Shown here: piece after piece, positions 51,162 to 62,713 of the stretch | Layout: each line of letters starts with the position of its first letter | Position numbering within the stretch: position 1 is the first letter of the stretch | Assembly (NCBI GenBank): GCA_032358165.1 | Contig: JAALGY010000059.1 | Span: forward strand, 930,001-994,000 | Origin: Diplosphaera chodatii | Lineage: Eukaryota; Chlorophyta; Trebouxiophyceae; Prasiolales; Stichococcaceae | Length of the DNA: 64,000 bases | Direction of reading: 5' to 3' | Position numbers and translations under genes: made by a program | The notes under the pieces: generated by a model | Seen by the model: only the letters and a program-made list of their open reading frames with translations | Databases searched by the model: none | What the model was told of the DNA's origin: nothing

Positions 51162-54100
51162 TCAGAACAGCGCTCTGCCTGGTGACAACGGGCCCACCTC
51201 ATCGGCAGCGCCCAGTTCGGCGCCCATGGAGAAAGCAGACAGCGTGTCTAGTGGCAGCCCGCCGCCGCCGCCGCCGCCGGCGTTGAGCCGCGGCTGCAGC
51301 AGGTTCTTGCGGATGGCGTGCACCTCGCCGCGCGTGATGCCGATGATGCGCAGGTACCGCCTGATGCCTGCACAACACCGGGTTGTGTGCTTGGACTCAC
51401 TGCAGCTGCCAGCATAATGCCACCCCGCCCTCTTTGAACATGTATGCGCAGCCCAGCTTACCGCCATCAAAGATTCCATACCCAAGAATAGCTGATGAAG
51501 TTGCCAGTGTGTTGGAGCCTGTCCAATGCAAACAACTGAGGAATCACTGAGTAAAAAGGGGAGCCGGCGCGCACCGCCGTAGCGGGAGTCCAGGTAGTGC
51601 AGGGTGTCCTCCATGGTCTGCGCGGAGCTGGCCACCACGTCGTCCGTCACCAGCCAGGGCTTCAGCTGCCCCGCCACCCGGCCCGTGTCCCGCCCGCCCT
51701 GCCCGCAGCAGCAGCGGCAGGAGCGTCAGACCGCAGCGCCCAATCGAAGCACCGCCTGGCTCAGCGGAGCCGAGACCCAGGGCGAGCGTGCATATGTGCG
51801 GTCTGCCGGCATTGCAAGCAGCTGCTGTGGTGGCCAGAATGGAATTGTAGTGGACAACCACCAGCATATATGAATGTAGTTTGTGACATCTTGTGGTTAG
51901 GGCTGATGAAGTTGCATATGATATGGTTTACGACAGTACAAGCAGGGTCATATGCGCACCCTGAGCTCCACCTCAGACTTGGCGTAGTCCAGGACCACCA
52001 CGTCCTCCGGCACGCCCAGCGTCAGCAGCAGCAGCGCGATGACCAGCCCCGTGCGGTCCTTGCCTGCGGCGAACAAAAAACCAAGCCTGACGAGCAATGT
52101 TTTCTACTTTCTGGACTGCTGTTTCGGTTTGGCAGTTGCGAGGTCCTGCCAACAGGAGACCTTGGTTTTGAGCATTTGGGGCCAGGCTCATGATGACTCG
52201 GCTGCAAGGGGGCTGCTGCTGCCACCAGATCGATTGGGTCTGTGGCTCGATGTGGATTTTGCATTGGCTCGGAGCTTACCGTGGATGCAATGCACCACGA
52301 TGGGCAGGTTCTCGGGGTACGCAAAGATCCGCAGCGCCCGCGCGATCTGTCGCATCGACTGCAGCGCATGCCGCAGAAACGCTTGTCAGCCTTTGCGCAG
52401 AACAGTGCACGCAGCAGTCCTGTCCACTCGCTGCACAGCCAGCAGGCGCGCCGCTGAGCAGCTGTGTTGCCTTCAAAGTTCAGGGGCCGCACCATGTCCA
52501 GCATCATCTTGTACAGCTTGAGGTAGCCCAGCTTGGAGGGGTCCGCCACCGCGGGCGTCATCACCTGCTGCGGCGACTTGCCCTGCAGCAACAACCAGGA
52601 AAACGAGCCTGAACCCAAAGATGATGCGCACCAGGCAGCAGTGGCCCGTCACATCTGCTCGTGCTGCGCCACCACACGGCTACAGCAATGCCAGAAGACA
52701 GGCAAACCGTCGACAGAGGAGCTGTTCGGGTGTGGTGCTGTGCGCCTGGCGCACCTGCAGCGGCGCCGCGATGGTGGCCAGCCGGATGCGCCAGGGCATG
52801 TCCACGAAGATCTGCAGCTTCAGGCGGCTGGGCAGCAGGTCCACTGCACAACGAGGTCCCAGGCACCCTTCAGTGCACAGATCTGAGGCAACCACCCTGT
52901 ATTCGCGCATGGCACCCGGCAGGAATCGACCCAACGCCCACATGGAGGTAAACAGCAGTTGACGATATGCTAGTTTACTGCGTTGGTTGCGGTTGGCTAT
53001 GCGAGTCCATCGCAGGCACTCATAGATGACGCACCGTGAAAGACCTGCAGGCTGGTGTAGTACAGGTTGGGGCAGCCAGTGGCGGATTCATCGGTGCCCG
53101 AGCACAGGCGGCAGGCGGTCGGCAGGCTGCGGTGCGTTTTGAACCTCAGGCGGTCCTGCAGGACAGGCACGCTGCACGAGGTGCATGCAGGGTGCTATTT
53201 TTGGGCCGGCAACCAGCAGCACAGGGTGCGAGTATGCGCCAGGCTTGCATACCCATAAGCCATCAGCTGGAGCAGGGCCTTGCTCTCATGTTGCAGCTGC
53301 ACAAACTGCAACATAGAGCATGGAACGGTGGAGGGCAAGGCCCCACCGGCAACAGCTCCAGGGGGGCCACCGCAATGCCGCTGGCGGCCGACTTCTCGGC
53401 GGCCTTGTGGCAGGCGTGCGGCTCCTCCCGGAGGTCCAGCGCCGACGTCAGGCGCAGGTCTGCCAGCTCCGCTGCCCTGGGGCGCACGGGATGAGCAGGT
53501 ATTTCGTACACACCGCACAATTGCAATGCTAAATGCACACAGGCGCACAGCGGCACCCAAAGGTATAACACTGACATCAATGGCGGTTGGAGTATTCTGG
53601 CAGTTTCGCAGCTCCTGTGGCCACTCCGTTTCGGTGATTGCCTCTGCTCAGCTCAGCGCCCACCTGAAGACCTGGCTGGAGCGGTACACCAGGCCGGGCC
53701 TGATGGTGTCGGTTGAAGTGTCCCCTACGTCCCTCAGATTGACGCCCGAAACGATGGACTCCTGCACGCAAAACATGCATCTGTTTGCTGCACGCGTAGC
53801 AACGCAGCCTGATGCCATGCAAGCCGATTATTGTGTGCGACCGGGGGTGCGGTGTTGGCCACACTTGTGTTTGGAGTCCATGAACCATCCACACCTTGGA
53901 CTGCTGGATGTGCTCGCACACGGCCTGCGTGATGCCGCCGCGCGGGATGGCAAGAGACTGCATCGCCAGGTCCTCCTGCAGGCAGCAGATGCAGGCACTA
54001 AAGGGCAGCACTCAGTTTCTCATTAAGCATACGAGGCCAGCAGATGGGTGCAGATGTGAGGAGCGTGCAGCAGGGCTTCAACCAGCCTGTGCTGAGCCCA

Positions 54101-54298
54101 GCGGCGGATGTGACGTACCTCGAGGATGTTGGTGTGCCTGGTGCTGCCCGCGAGGTTGGACAAGCTCGTCGGCAGTACCGAGGGGCGCCGCTGTGGCATC
54201 TGCGACGATGCCTCCGCCCCCGCCGGCGCCCCGCACCTCGTCGCGAAGGACAGCCGCGGAACATACCTGGAAGACCGATCAGCAGATTTATTACGCAT
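51162..54298 (-). CDS. protein tyrosine phosphatase, Tyr_phosphatase_3-like
   Basis: Cys-based phosphatase of the class with INLRDVG and HCxxGKDRTG motifs, acting on phosphotyrosine or phosphoinositides. Exons include 54119-54298 (start MRNKSADRSS), 53895-53975 (GGITQAVCEHIQQSK), 53664-53761 (VSGVNLRDVGD, IRPGLVYRSSQ), one ending near 53473 (ELADLRLTSALDLREEP, the general LADLGIxTVIDLR block), about 52820-52740 (LKLQIFVDMPWRIRLA), about 52570 (KLGYLKLYKMMLDMV), about 52370-52278 (NLPIVVHCIH) and about 52063-51970 (GKDRTGLVIALLLLTLGVPE). The catalytic Cys and Arg are both present across an intron. The C-terminal part has LVTDDVVASSAQTMEDTLHY and IGITRGEVHAIRKNLL, as in that family, then a Gly-rich tail. 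No signal peptide is evident. It is the only clearly intracellular enzyme in the secreted-protein cluster. Confidence 0.85.
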
Positions 54299-55019
54299 TC
54301 ACTCTCCGCAAGAGCAGGACACCGCCAATACTGGGTGGTTCACCAGTCAGCAAGGCGCGCGGTCAGGTCATACGGCAGCCGAGACGGCGGCTCAGCACTA
54401 CAGCAGGCGCCCACCAGTGTTCACGAGGATGGTTGGATTCCATTGCCGGACCGTGTTGTTCGGGCGGCGCCGCACGCGGCACGGCTGGCGGGGTTTTGCT
54501 GGCTGTGGCGGCGCTCTGCAAATCCTGCGCAAGATGCTGGCTGACAGCCTGCGCCTTCTCTCGTTTGCGTTCCGTTGCGTCCGTCACCCTTGATATTTCA
54601 TCTGTGTCTGCAGGCCCAGCCGCTTGGGGCGGTGGCATCTGCCGGTGCTGTTGTTCTGCCGCATGCAGCTTGGTCTCAGGCCAGCTGGAGGGTTCAGCCT
54701 CTCGCGGCCGGTCCAGTAATGGCATTCTCGCTGGCAGCTGTGGGCACGTTTCCCAGAAAGATCAGCTGCCGGCTGTGCTGGTTGAGCTGCCAACCTGTGC
54801 ACCTGCCCTGATCACTGTTTAGCAATCCTCGCATGCAGCAGCGACCAGCTGCCAACAACGGCCAGCAGGCTGGCAGCAAGCAGACTGTTGGGCACCAGGA
54901 AGAGCTCTGATTCAGCAGTTGCGGTAAGGCACATGTCAACTCGCTCCGAGTGTGGACTTCTCTGAAAGTTCACGGTGGGTGAATTCACCGTGAGGAGCAC
55001 GATCAATCTGCAAAATGAC
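54299..55019. other. intergenic region
   Basis: Upstream flank of the phosphatase gene. A short inverted repeat, TCACGGTG and CACCGTGA with an 8-base loop, lies at about 54968-54991. No supported exon is seen. Confidence 0.4.
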
Positions 55020-55762
55020 GAAGCTGGGTTGCAGTCACGCGGTGCCGGCTTATGGAACGACAGGACTGTCGCAGCGACGGTCTGCGCAGCTGCCCCTGCC
55101 TCCTTGGGGCAAGGTGCTCAACGTGAGTCACATCATTCAGCTGCAGCGGTCCTTGTTCAGACATGCATCTTCATGCGCATGCATGCCGGCCGGCACTGCA
55201 GATACATCCCCGCCTGTGCGCAGCCACATGCCAAGCGTCTGTATACGTCCTGCATGCATGATACTCGCTCATTGCAGCCATAGCATGCCTGAATCTGATT
55301 CAAGATATCTGCTACACATGCAGAACCTTGACACGCTGCCGCTGTCGCCGCTGCGCCGCCCCTGCTCATCGTCTCAGCAGCTTGCATGCGGGTGCACGCC
55401 TGCTCTGCTGCCGAGGTCGTGGACACAGCATGCTTGGCACTTGGAGTGGCAGATGTGCAAAGCAATGAGCGAGCAGACAGACACACATGCAGGTGGCCAG
55501 GTCATGTGTCACCACGCCTTTGCTGCGCAATCAGCGGGAGTGTGGCCCACATGTCGACTCGAAGCATGGCAGTCGAGTCAGAAGCGCGCGGCAACTGTGT
55601 CCACATGGTGAACAGCGTCCAGTCCTGCCATTGCAGGTGGCCACTGGCGCCCGCCCTACCTGCTGTGCACCATGTGGTGACGGAGGTGATGGCGGGCAAA
55701 GGGCTTCTCTGCCTGCACCCAGGCCATTCCTAGTCAACGAAGGGCCTGCGCTGCAGGTCTAA
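55020..55762 (+). pseudogene. decayed copy of the small proline-rich secreted gene
   Basis: Three blocks match exons 3-5 of the gene at 49,125-50,217 in order: QLPLPPWGK (about 55090; original QLPLPPLALK), LDTLPLSPLRRPC (about 55325; original FDTLPLPPLRPCC) and ATGARP plus VTEVMAG (about 55640-55690; original ATGARSAMVTEVVAG). In the second and third blocks the conserved pieces fall in different reading frames, so small indels have shifted the frame. No matching signal-peptide exon was found. It could instead be a diverged gene spliced another way. Confidence 0.55.
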
Positions 55763-56445
55763 ACATATGATGCATTCCACGATTGACATGTCGTTAGGGA
55801 GTGTGATGTCAATCAAGAGGGCCCAGTATTGCTGCAGACTTTTACATATGCTGTGTGCGAAGACATACCACTTGCGACAAACTGCTCATCTCTAATCACA
55901 CTTCGCCAGAAGGAGGCATGCAATAACAACAGCCAGCCACAGCAGCATACGTCGTAGACTACTCGCACACGCACGTGCAGACCTCCATCCAACTTCGAAA
56001 AGGTGTTGCACTCGTGACATCGATTGCAAGACCGAACCGCACATAGCAGCTGGAACAACTCGTCAAATCTGCGACAGGCCAGTGTACTGAGCCCAACTGT
56101 GCCGAACCCTGCAGCTTCAATATCTGCAGTAGCAGCCCTCGATGCTGCTGCTGAGTGGCTTTGGTTCCATTGCACTCGACAGCTGAGATTGCTGATGCAC
56201 TGCAGTTGCAGACTGGCACTTGTGCATTCGTTGACATCCCTCAGATGCTTCAGCAAGACTGGTGAACGAAGGCGGGTCTAGGTGGCTGCGTCGTCGGCGT
56301 ATGCTGAAGATCGATGGTATGAGGTGGGCTCGGCTTCAGTTTCCTGCTTGTGAGGAGGATGTTCGATGAGCTGCCGTCACTGTTACAACTGTGCTGCGAT
56401 GAACATGATCTGCGCAGGCCGAATTGCTAGGCACAGCTGCTGATA
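55763..56445. other. intergenic region
   Basis: No supported gene. Open frames on both strands are short and without splice-linked partners. Confidence 0.4.
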
Positions 56446-57620
56446 TCAGGTTGCCTGAATCACCAGCTGCGCATGCACTTGAAACATCGTGAGCAAGGAT
56501 GCTTGGGCAGCGTGCTGAGAAAAGTGGTGACTGTGTGTAGAATGGGACAACAAAGCCTTTCTGAAACCAGCATCACAGTGCCCACCGGCGGCGGAGGAAC
56601 TGGACGCGGAGCTGCTGCTGGTACCACCTGATGACGCCGCTGCTCCGGATGCCGCAGCCGCTCCACCGCAGGCGGCGCTGGTGGCCGCAGCCGACGAGCC
56701 TCCGTCTGCGGCGGAGCCACTTGACGCAGCACAATGGCCTGCACGTGCAGCATTGGTAGATGCAGATGTGATTGTTCAGAAGGTCAACAAAGTCCTCGTG
56801 GGGAGGACCGAGCACGGCACAGGCGCTGCGCTGTCATCTGTGCACGCAGACTTGGCAGGTCAAGAATACGTCTGTTGTCAACACGCCAGCATACAACGCG
56901 CCAGCAGCTGTGCCCTGTAAGAGCGCTTCGCAGCAGCAGTGCATATGATGGTTCGTTGTTGACAGCATGTCCAATCCAGCAGCAGGCACCTGCTGCGGCG
57001 GCGGAGGTACTTGCTGCAGCGCCCAGGAGGGCCTTGCGCGGGCCTGCATGGCAAGCAGTCACGTGTGGATCAAGGTTGTGGGTCAACAGCACAAGTGATG
57101 ACGGCTGTAATGGCTTGCAGATGCTTGCACGATGGTTGGCAACATGCGATGACCAGCAGCAAATAAAAGACGCCTGCGGCAATGATGGATTTGTGCACAA
57201 ACCCTGCCAGCTTGCACACGGACCTACAACGGCAGCGGTACCGAACACCTAAGCAGCACGAGGGTGGATGCAGGCGTGTAGCTGGACCGTGGCAAACAGG
57301 AGCCACGCAGACCTTGGACACTACCACACATCACGAGCATGCAGCCACTGCTGCCACCACCTTGCTTGCACAGCCCTCAGGCAGCGAGGACGCTGGCAGA
57401 TATCCAATCCCAATTCTGGCGAGCATGACATTTGCAGCGGTGCATTGTGTAGGCCAGGCTTGCTTTATTTCAGTCTGACTCAGCATGCTTTCGCACCTCT
57501 CAGCGAACTGGCGGAAATACCGGCGGCCTGTGCCGATGTGCAGCACAATGCCAGGACCAGCATCAGCAGCAGCGCCAGTGCGCTGCGGGCACCTCCTTGC
57601 ATCATGCTGTGGGACACCAT
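56446..57620 (-). CDS. putative secreted Ala/Ser-rich protein, model incomplete
   Basis: Exon 1 (57497-57620) gives a strong signal peptide, core SALALLLMLVLALCCTSAQA. An exon starting at 57392 gives EGCASKVVAAVAAC, like the paired-cysteine units elsewhere in the cluster. An exon at 56990-57043 reads PRKALLGAAASTSAAAA in one phase, or a Pro/Gln-rich stretch in another. The last (56446-56738) reads GHCAASSGSAADGGSSAAAT and GHCDAGFRKALLS in the matching phase, or Pro/Arg-rich in another. The junction from the second exon to the third does not close in my preferred phase, so the frame of the C-terminal half is not settled. It may belong to the same extended family. Confidence 0.4.
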
Positions 57621-58333
57621 CACTGGCTCTCGGGCCAGAATTCGATTCTGTTGGCTGCTTTGCTAGGAAGTTGCGCAGTGCAGCCTGCAGCCAGCCGATG
57701 CGTGTGTGTGATCGAAGGCTTGCAAGGCCGCTTGGAATGGCTGGGTGGTGGGAGGAGTGAGCGAGGCAGGTGGATGGAGGTTGTAAGGTCGCTGGCATTT
57801 ATAGCTGGCAATCAGCCAATGTGGTCAAGAGTCATTCCGAGGGTGCCAGGTGTCATCGGTGTCGTACGTCATGCTGAGCAAACCCCAGCTTTCGCTTGTG
57901 GGTTAGATTGGCAACAACAGCTGGGTTGGTAGGTTTGATAGTCCACGAACCTAGGCCTGCTGCAACTGCCTCATTCTGAACAACAGGGCAGGTGCGTGAC
58001 AAGGGATTCACGTGAGTCAATCTGCCCCAAATGGCTTGCATGCAACCCGTATGCATTGATGTGATACTGGATGGCACATTCTGCATGGTATCACGAGAGT
58101 CACATACAGCCTACAATCGGGCCAGATCCATCTCGGTGCCACAGCACCTGCGTGTTGCCCCTTTCAAACATGATTGGGAGCTGCCAATCAGACAGCCATG
58201 CCGTTTGTAGCTTCACCCATCCTCTGGACGTGGCAGATGCAGGGTCTCCAGAAAGAACTCAATCGGTTTTCGGCACAGCAGGCTATCCCACATTAGGACT
58301 GCTGCCAGCGTCAAGGGCGTGCAGCTGAAAAAG
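57621..58333. promoter_or_regulatory. divergent promoter region
   Basis: Separates the divergent starts at 57620 (-) and 58334 (+). No clear element or coding exon is seen. Confidence 0.35.
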
Positions 58334-59443
58334 ATGGCCGTTCGCAGCAGCCTGCTTGTGCTGGCGGGAGTACTACTGGCATCCGTCAGCATCGTTGTAA
58401 CCCCTGCGCAGGGCTCGAAACTGGCAGGTGCACATGCGCAGAGATAGACTGCTGCACGGCAAAATGTATCAACAAAACAGCGGTTTCTCCTCATCAGTTC
58501 GCTCAGGCTATGTTCGGTGCATCAGCATGGGACACAGTCAGCATGAACGAACAACAGCATACACTATGCAACTGCAACTGGCGGCGTCTATAAAACCCAT
58601 CAGTCACTGCCTGCTGTGCTGTATCACCTGCAAGAAAGATGGAGGGTTCAGAACGCTTGGCACGCGCCATGCAAACGGTGCGGGCATAAGCATTTTGCGC
58701 GTGCTGCTGGTCGGCAGCGCCAGCTGCATAGTGAAATTATAGCGCTGTATCTGTAGGTGCATATCTGCGTGGCCTGACGGCGCCGCAGCAGGCGGTGCTG
58801 GCGCAGCACCTCGCCACCTCTGTTCGCAATGGCGTTGCACAGCTGCCGCGCGGCCGCAAGCTGCTGCAGGGCAAGGTGAGATGTGCAGGCTGCAAGCAGC
58901 TGGTGCGTCCTCTTGAAACGGCAGAACTGCACCTGCTCCATTGAGTGCTGCTGTTGCAGAACACGCGTCGTTGCCATGGCAGACCTGGATCCTGCGCTAA
59001 CGTGTTTTTGACTGTGCAGCTGCTGTAGATAAGTGAGACGAAGTCATTATGGTGGCTCTGCTGCTGTCAGCAGGGCAAGGCCGCAGCCGGAAAGCAGGCA
59101 GTTCCTGCCCCTGGACCTGAGCCTGAGATCGACATCATCATCGACCTGCCGCCAGGCATTGTGAGCACAACCTCTCCGCCGAACCCGCATGTCATATGTA
59201 CATGGGTGTGTGTCTAGCTGAGTATAACGGTGTCCTTTGGTACGCATATTGTTGACAAGCTATCCTTGTCCAAAACCAGTCGTAAACCATGCCTGACGTT
59301 GGCTGCAGGAGCCGCAAGACCTGACACCAGCCGAGGAGGAGCAGCTCATCGGCACGGCGCTGGACATCGCAGCCGCGGTGGACACCATCGGCTTCCTGCT
59401 GGCGCCCGCACCCGCGCCTGCCGTCGAGCCGCAGCCCGTCTGA
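58334..59443 (+). CDS. small secreted RKLLQ protein (family member 1)
   Basis: Four exons: 58334-58427 (signal peptide, core SLLVLAGVLLASVSIVV), 58757-58875 (LRGLTAPQQAVLAQHLATSV, then LPRGRKLLQGK), 59074-59160 (AVPAPGPEPEIDIIIDLPPG) and 59309-59443 (QDLTPAEEEQLIGTALDIAA and a Pro/Ala-rich end VEPQPV). The model closes exactly at 144 residues. No family is recognised. Exon 2 aligns with exon 2 of the next gene (60,152-61,223) through its whole length, and exons 3-4 resemble those of the gene at 62,714-63,776, so the three form a family. Probably extracellular or vacuolar. Confidence 0.7.
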
Positions 59444-60151
59444 GTGCACTCTGGCAGCGTGCGGCGAGGCCGTTCCTGGAGGCAGCGGGCGCCGTCATTC
59501 CCTGCTCGTGTGGCTGGGCTGCCTTGCAGTGCTGCCACATAGAGCCTTTGCACTGTACAATGGGAAGCCTGCTATCTTTTTTAACGGGTGTGTGAGTCTG
59601 CCACGGGCCCACGGCACCCACCTGAGCCGCAGACTCTGCGAGATGCCTCGGGGGCATCTCCATGAACACGGACATTTGGAACGTCTTGCAAAGCTTGGCA
59701 TGTCTTCACGGCGGGCAGCCGTGGCAAACATGGTGTACAACATTTGGCAGATTATAGATCTTGATGATTGTGTATGAACACTAATGTCGCACGTCCACAC
59801 TGGTGTTGAGATAGCAGTGTCATGTCTGCATACGTATTTTGTGCCGCTGCGTGTAGAATAGGGCTGATTGGTTACTTTACAATAGTTGCGCCTGATAAGA
59901 GCTGGGTAGACTCCCAAGCAAAGATGCCTGCTGCTGCGTTAACGCTAAACGTTTAGCATGGAGCTCATCGACCAATAATTAATGGTGGCTGATGGGGGAT
60001 TTCTTTTCAGCCCATCCGATGGCAGGCTTACACCCTCGAGCTATGGAGCATCGTCAGCACTCCCATGCAGAGCCACGTACAGCTTATTCGGCGTTCCTTG
60101 GGTCGCTGCAAATGTTGCTGCAAGCCTCAGCAAGGGTTGCAATCAAGCAAC
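59444..60151. other. intergenic region
   Basis: Between two same-strand family members. It is AT-richer toward 59750-60000. No exon or repeat was recognised. Confidence 0.4.
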
Positions 60152-61223
60152 ATGAACTTCAGTGGCAAGCGTGCTGTGCTGGCAGCGCTGCTGGCATCCT
60201 TCATCGTTGTTGCCGGCGCTGCGCAAGCATCACTGTCAGCAGGTGATGGATCATGTGCATACCAGCAGGAGAGGATCTCACTGTTCAACAGCAGCAGTGC
60301 GTACCACAGTCCATGCATGGACTGTAATACTGATCAAAGTATGAATTTGATCAGTGCAATATTGACTGTATGTTTCGTGCTGGCTGACTTGAAGCGCTGT
60401 CTCATGCTGCAGCACACATCGGCATTGCTGCCTACGACAAGCCTCAGATTTCAATACTACCGATGTGCAGGGCCTGGTCTGCTGCGTGACGTGACGACGG
60501 CGCCCCATCAGGCAGGCTTGGCCAAGTATCTTGCCGCCTCAGCAGATGGTGCTATTAAGAAACTGCCGCTTGGCCGCAAGATGCTGCATAGCAAGGTGCG
60601 CGACCTCAGCCGCCACTATGTACGGTTTCCATGACATGTACTTTCAAGGTTCTCAGGGAATAGCATCATGGTGGAGTACATCAGGGGCGCTTTGCACCTA
60701 GCCCAGCTTCCTTGGCTCAACGCCTGCCTAGATGGCGCCTGGAGTATGTCATAGCTCACGAGAGAAGTTGTCCGCCATGTCATGTTGTTGATCAGATGAT
60801 GTTGAGCAGATGTATACGTCAGATGTCAGTGCTGAGCGCCACCAGCATGCGCGGCGGCGGCAGTACTGTGAGTAACAGCAAGGCGTCCTCTTTGGGTGTC
60901 TCAGCGTTGCGCTGTTGCTCATCAAGTATCAGCAAAGATCAGTGGCAGCTGGTCATGGCGATGACGGTCGGTTGCATGTTGCGCAGGAGCTGGTGCCCCG
61001 CGCAGGCTGGACATTCGTCCGCAAGCTGCTGGGCGTCATCACCTCGGAGCCGCCGGGCGTCACGCCGCAGTCGCTGACGCCGCAGGCCATCGCGGCCGAC
61101 TTCGCCTCGCCCTCGCCCACGCCTGGAGCGGCGTCTACACCCACGTCTCCACCGGCGCCCCCAAGCCCCATTGCCTTCGCGCCCGCCCCCGCTGTGGAGC
61201 CCACGCCCGCAGCACAGCCCTGA
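60152..61223 (+). CDS. small secreted RKLLQ protein (family member 2)
   Basis: Exons 60152-60242 (signal peptide, core AVLAALLASFIVVAGAAQA), 60471-60595 (LLRDVTTAPHQAGLAKYLAA, then LPLGRKMLHSK) and 60987-61223 (WTFVRKLLGVITSEPPGV, LTPQAIAADF and a long Pro/Ala/Ser-rich end). The model closes exactly at 150 residues. Exon 2 parallels exon 2 of the previous gene, including the xLPxGRK[LM]L end. Exon 3 carries a second RKLL motif. A further small exon between 60600 and 60980 is possible. Function unknown. Confidence 0.68.
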
Positions 61224-61547
61224 GAGGCTGTGTATGTGGCAGCATGCAAGATGGCGACTCTGCACTTCAGGACGTGTCCGACCAGCCAGTCCAGCCCTTT
61301 GGGAGCTGGTGATGGTTGCATCTCCAGGATGTCCTCAGATCTAAAAGCCGCTCTTTGCTTGCATGCTAAGCAGTAGTGGGTGAAGTACTTTGTAAGACAT
61401 GGGCTGCAGCTAAGATCTTGCAGGTCTTCAAAATTGTGCCAGTGTTGTTCTCCACGCACACCTATGCTCTCTGCCGAAGGTAGCAAATCACTCACGCAGT
61501 CAAGAGTTGCCAGTTCATTAAATCAAGTGTATGCAGCCAATGTTGCA
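61224..61547. other. convergent intergenic region
   Basis: Lies between the 3' ends of family member 2 (+) and the single-unit gene (-). No feature seen. Confidence 0.4.
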
Positions 61548-62503
61548 TCACAGTTGCGGCTTGTCCCTGCCAGGCGACTGCTGTGCAGGCGCAGCAGGTG
61601 TGGCAGCGGCCTGGCTCAGGCGGCGCCCTGCATTTGCAAATGATCTGCATATCAGTGAAATGCTCGGCTGATGGTCAGCAGGCCATGTGCTGCCACGCTG
61701 TGCCCAAAATTTGATGGGTGTGGGTGGGTGACAGGCTTGAACGAAGAGGCATCGCGCATGCTGCATTCCAGCGGGCATCCTGAGTTCTGGAGTGTCAAAG
61801 GGCGGCACCAATCAATGAGTGGATGAAGAGTGCAGCGCCGGGCGTGTTGCTGCAGTTGCCAGAGACGGCGGCCGTGCGGGCGGCAGCTGCAGATTTTGCG
61901 GCGGCAAAGGCTGAGTTGAGGACCTCTCCTGAAGGGCAGAGTACGCAAGGTGTTGAACCCCATTACACGGATAGTACGCACATGGCATCTCGGCAGACAT
62001 ATCGCACTGCCGCCAACATGGCAAGCCGGCAGGCTTGCTGCTCGTCGGACGTATACCTGGCATAGGGCCATCGACGCTGAGCGCCATTGCCGCCTTTGCG
62101 CTTTTAGATGCATCGTTGGCGCGCACGGCGGCAGCTCTGGCGGCGACTGCAATTCATGACGGCGTGCATTCAACGGACATGTCAGCCCCAGATGACTGCT
62201 GATTTCACTTGACGCATTCATGATACTTGCTCACAGCAGATATATGCACCAACAGGACCGGCCGCCACAGCACCAGGTGAACAACCGGATGTGTGATGCT
62301 ACATACAGTCTGCAAGTAGACAGCTGGACTGCATTGGAACAATCGTGTACACGCAGTTCTGAGTCATGCAGGCAACACACACCGCAGTCGCCCCGTGCTG
62401 CACTTGCCATCGCCTCCGCAGCGGCCTGTTTGGCTGTGGCTTCATAGCGTGCGGCGGCTTCAGCAAGGGTGACTGTATGTTCAGCATAAACAGTCGTCAG
62501 CAT
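61548..62503 (-). CDS. single-unit Ala-rich paired-cysteine protein
   Basis: Exons 62383-62503 (LAEAAARYEATAKQAAAEAM, ending ARGDC), 62057-62146 (VAARAAAVRANDASKSAKAA), 61809-61928 (NSAFAAAKSAAAARTAAVSG, then NC) and 61548-61627 (GRRLSQAAATPAAPAQQSPG, ending KPQL). All introns are phase 1 and the model closes exactly at 136 residues. It has the same plan as one repeat of the gene at 42,919-46,838: Ala-rich helix, GDC, Ala-rich helix, GNC, then a GRRLxQ linker. The first Met (62503) is not followed by a clear signal peptide, so a 5' exon may be missing. Confidence 0.6.
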
Positions 62504-62713
62504 ATCGTTGTGCTACTGCCCTGGCAACAAGCTCATGTAGTCAGACCGTCCTCTCAAACCTGCGAGGAGGTGCCTGCACTCTCTTTAGGTGCTCAGATGA
62601 CAGGATGTACAACTTGAAGCCTGCAGTTCCCAGCTGCCACCTTTCAAGGTAGGCATGCTCAGCAGGACATGCGCACAATCGTCAGGGCCATATCCCAACT
62701 GCGGGTGAGGTTG

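Noticed and set aside
54968..54991. Short 8-bp inverted repeat as a terminator or small RNA
   Set aside because: Too short to separate from chance in intergenic DNA. Noted only.
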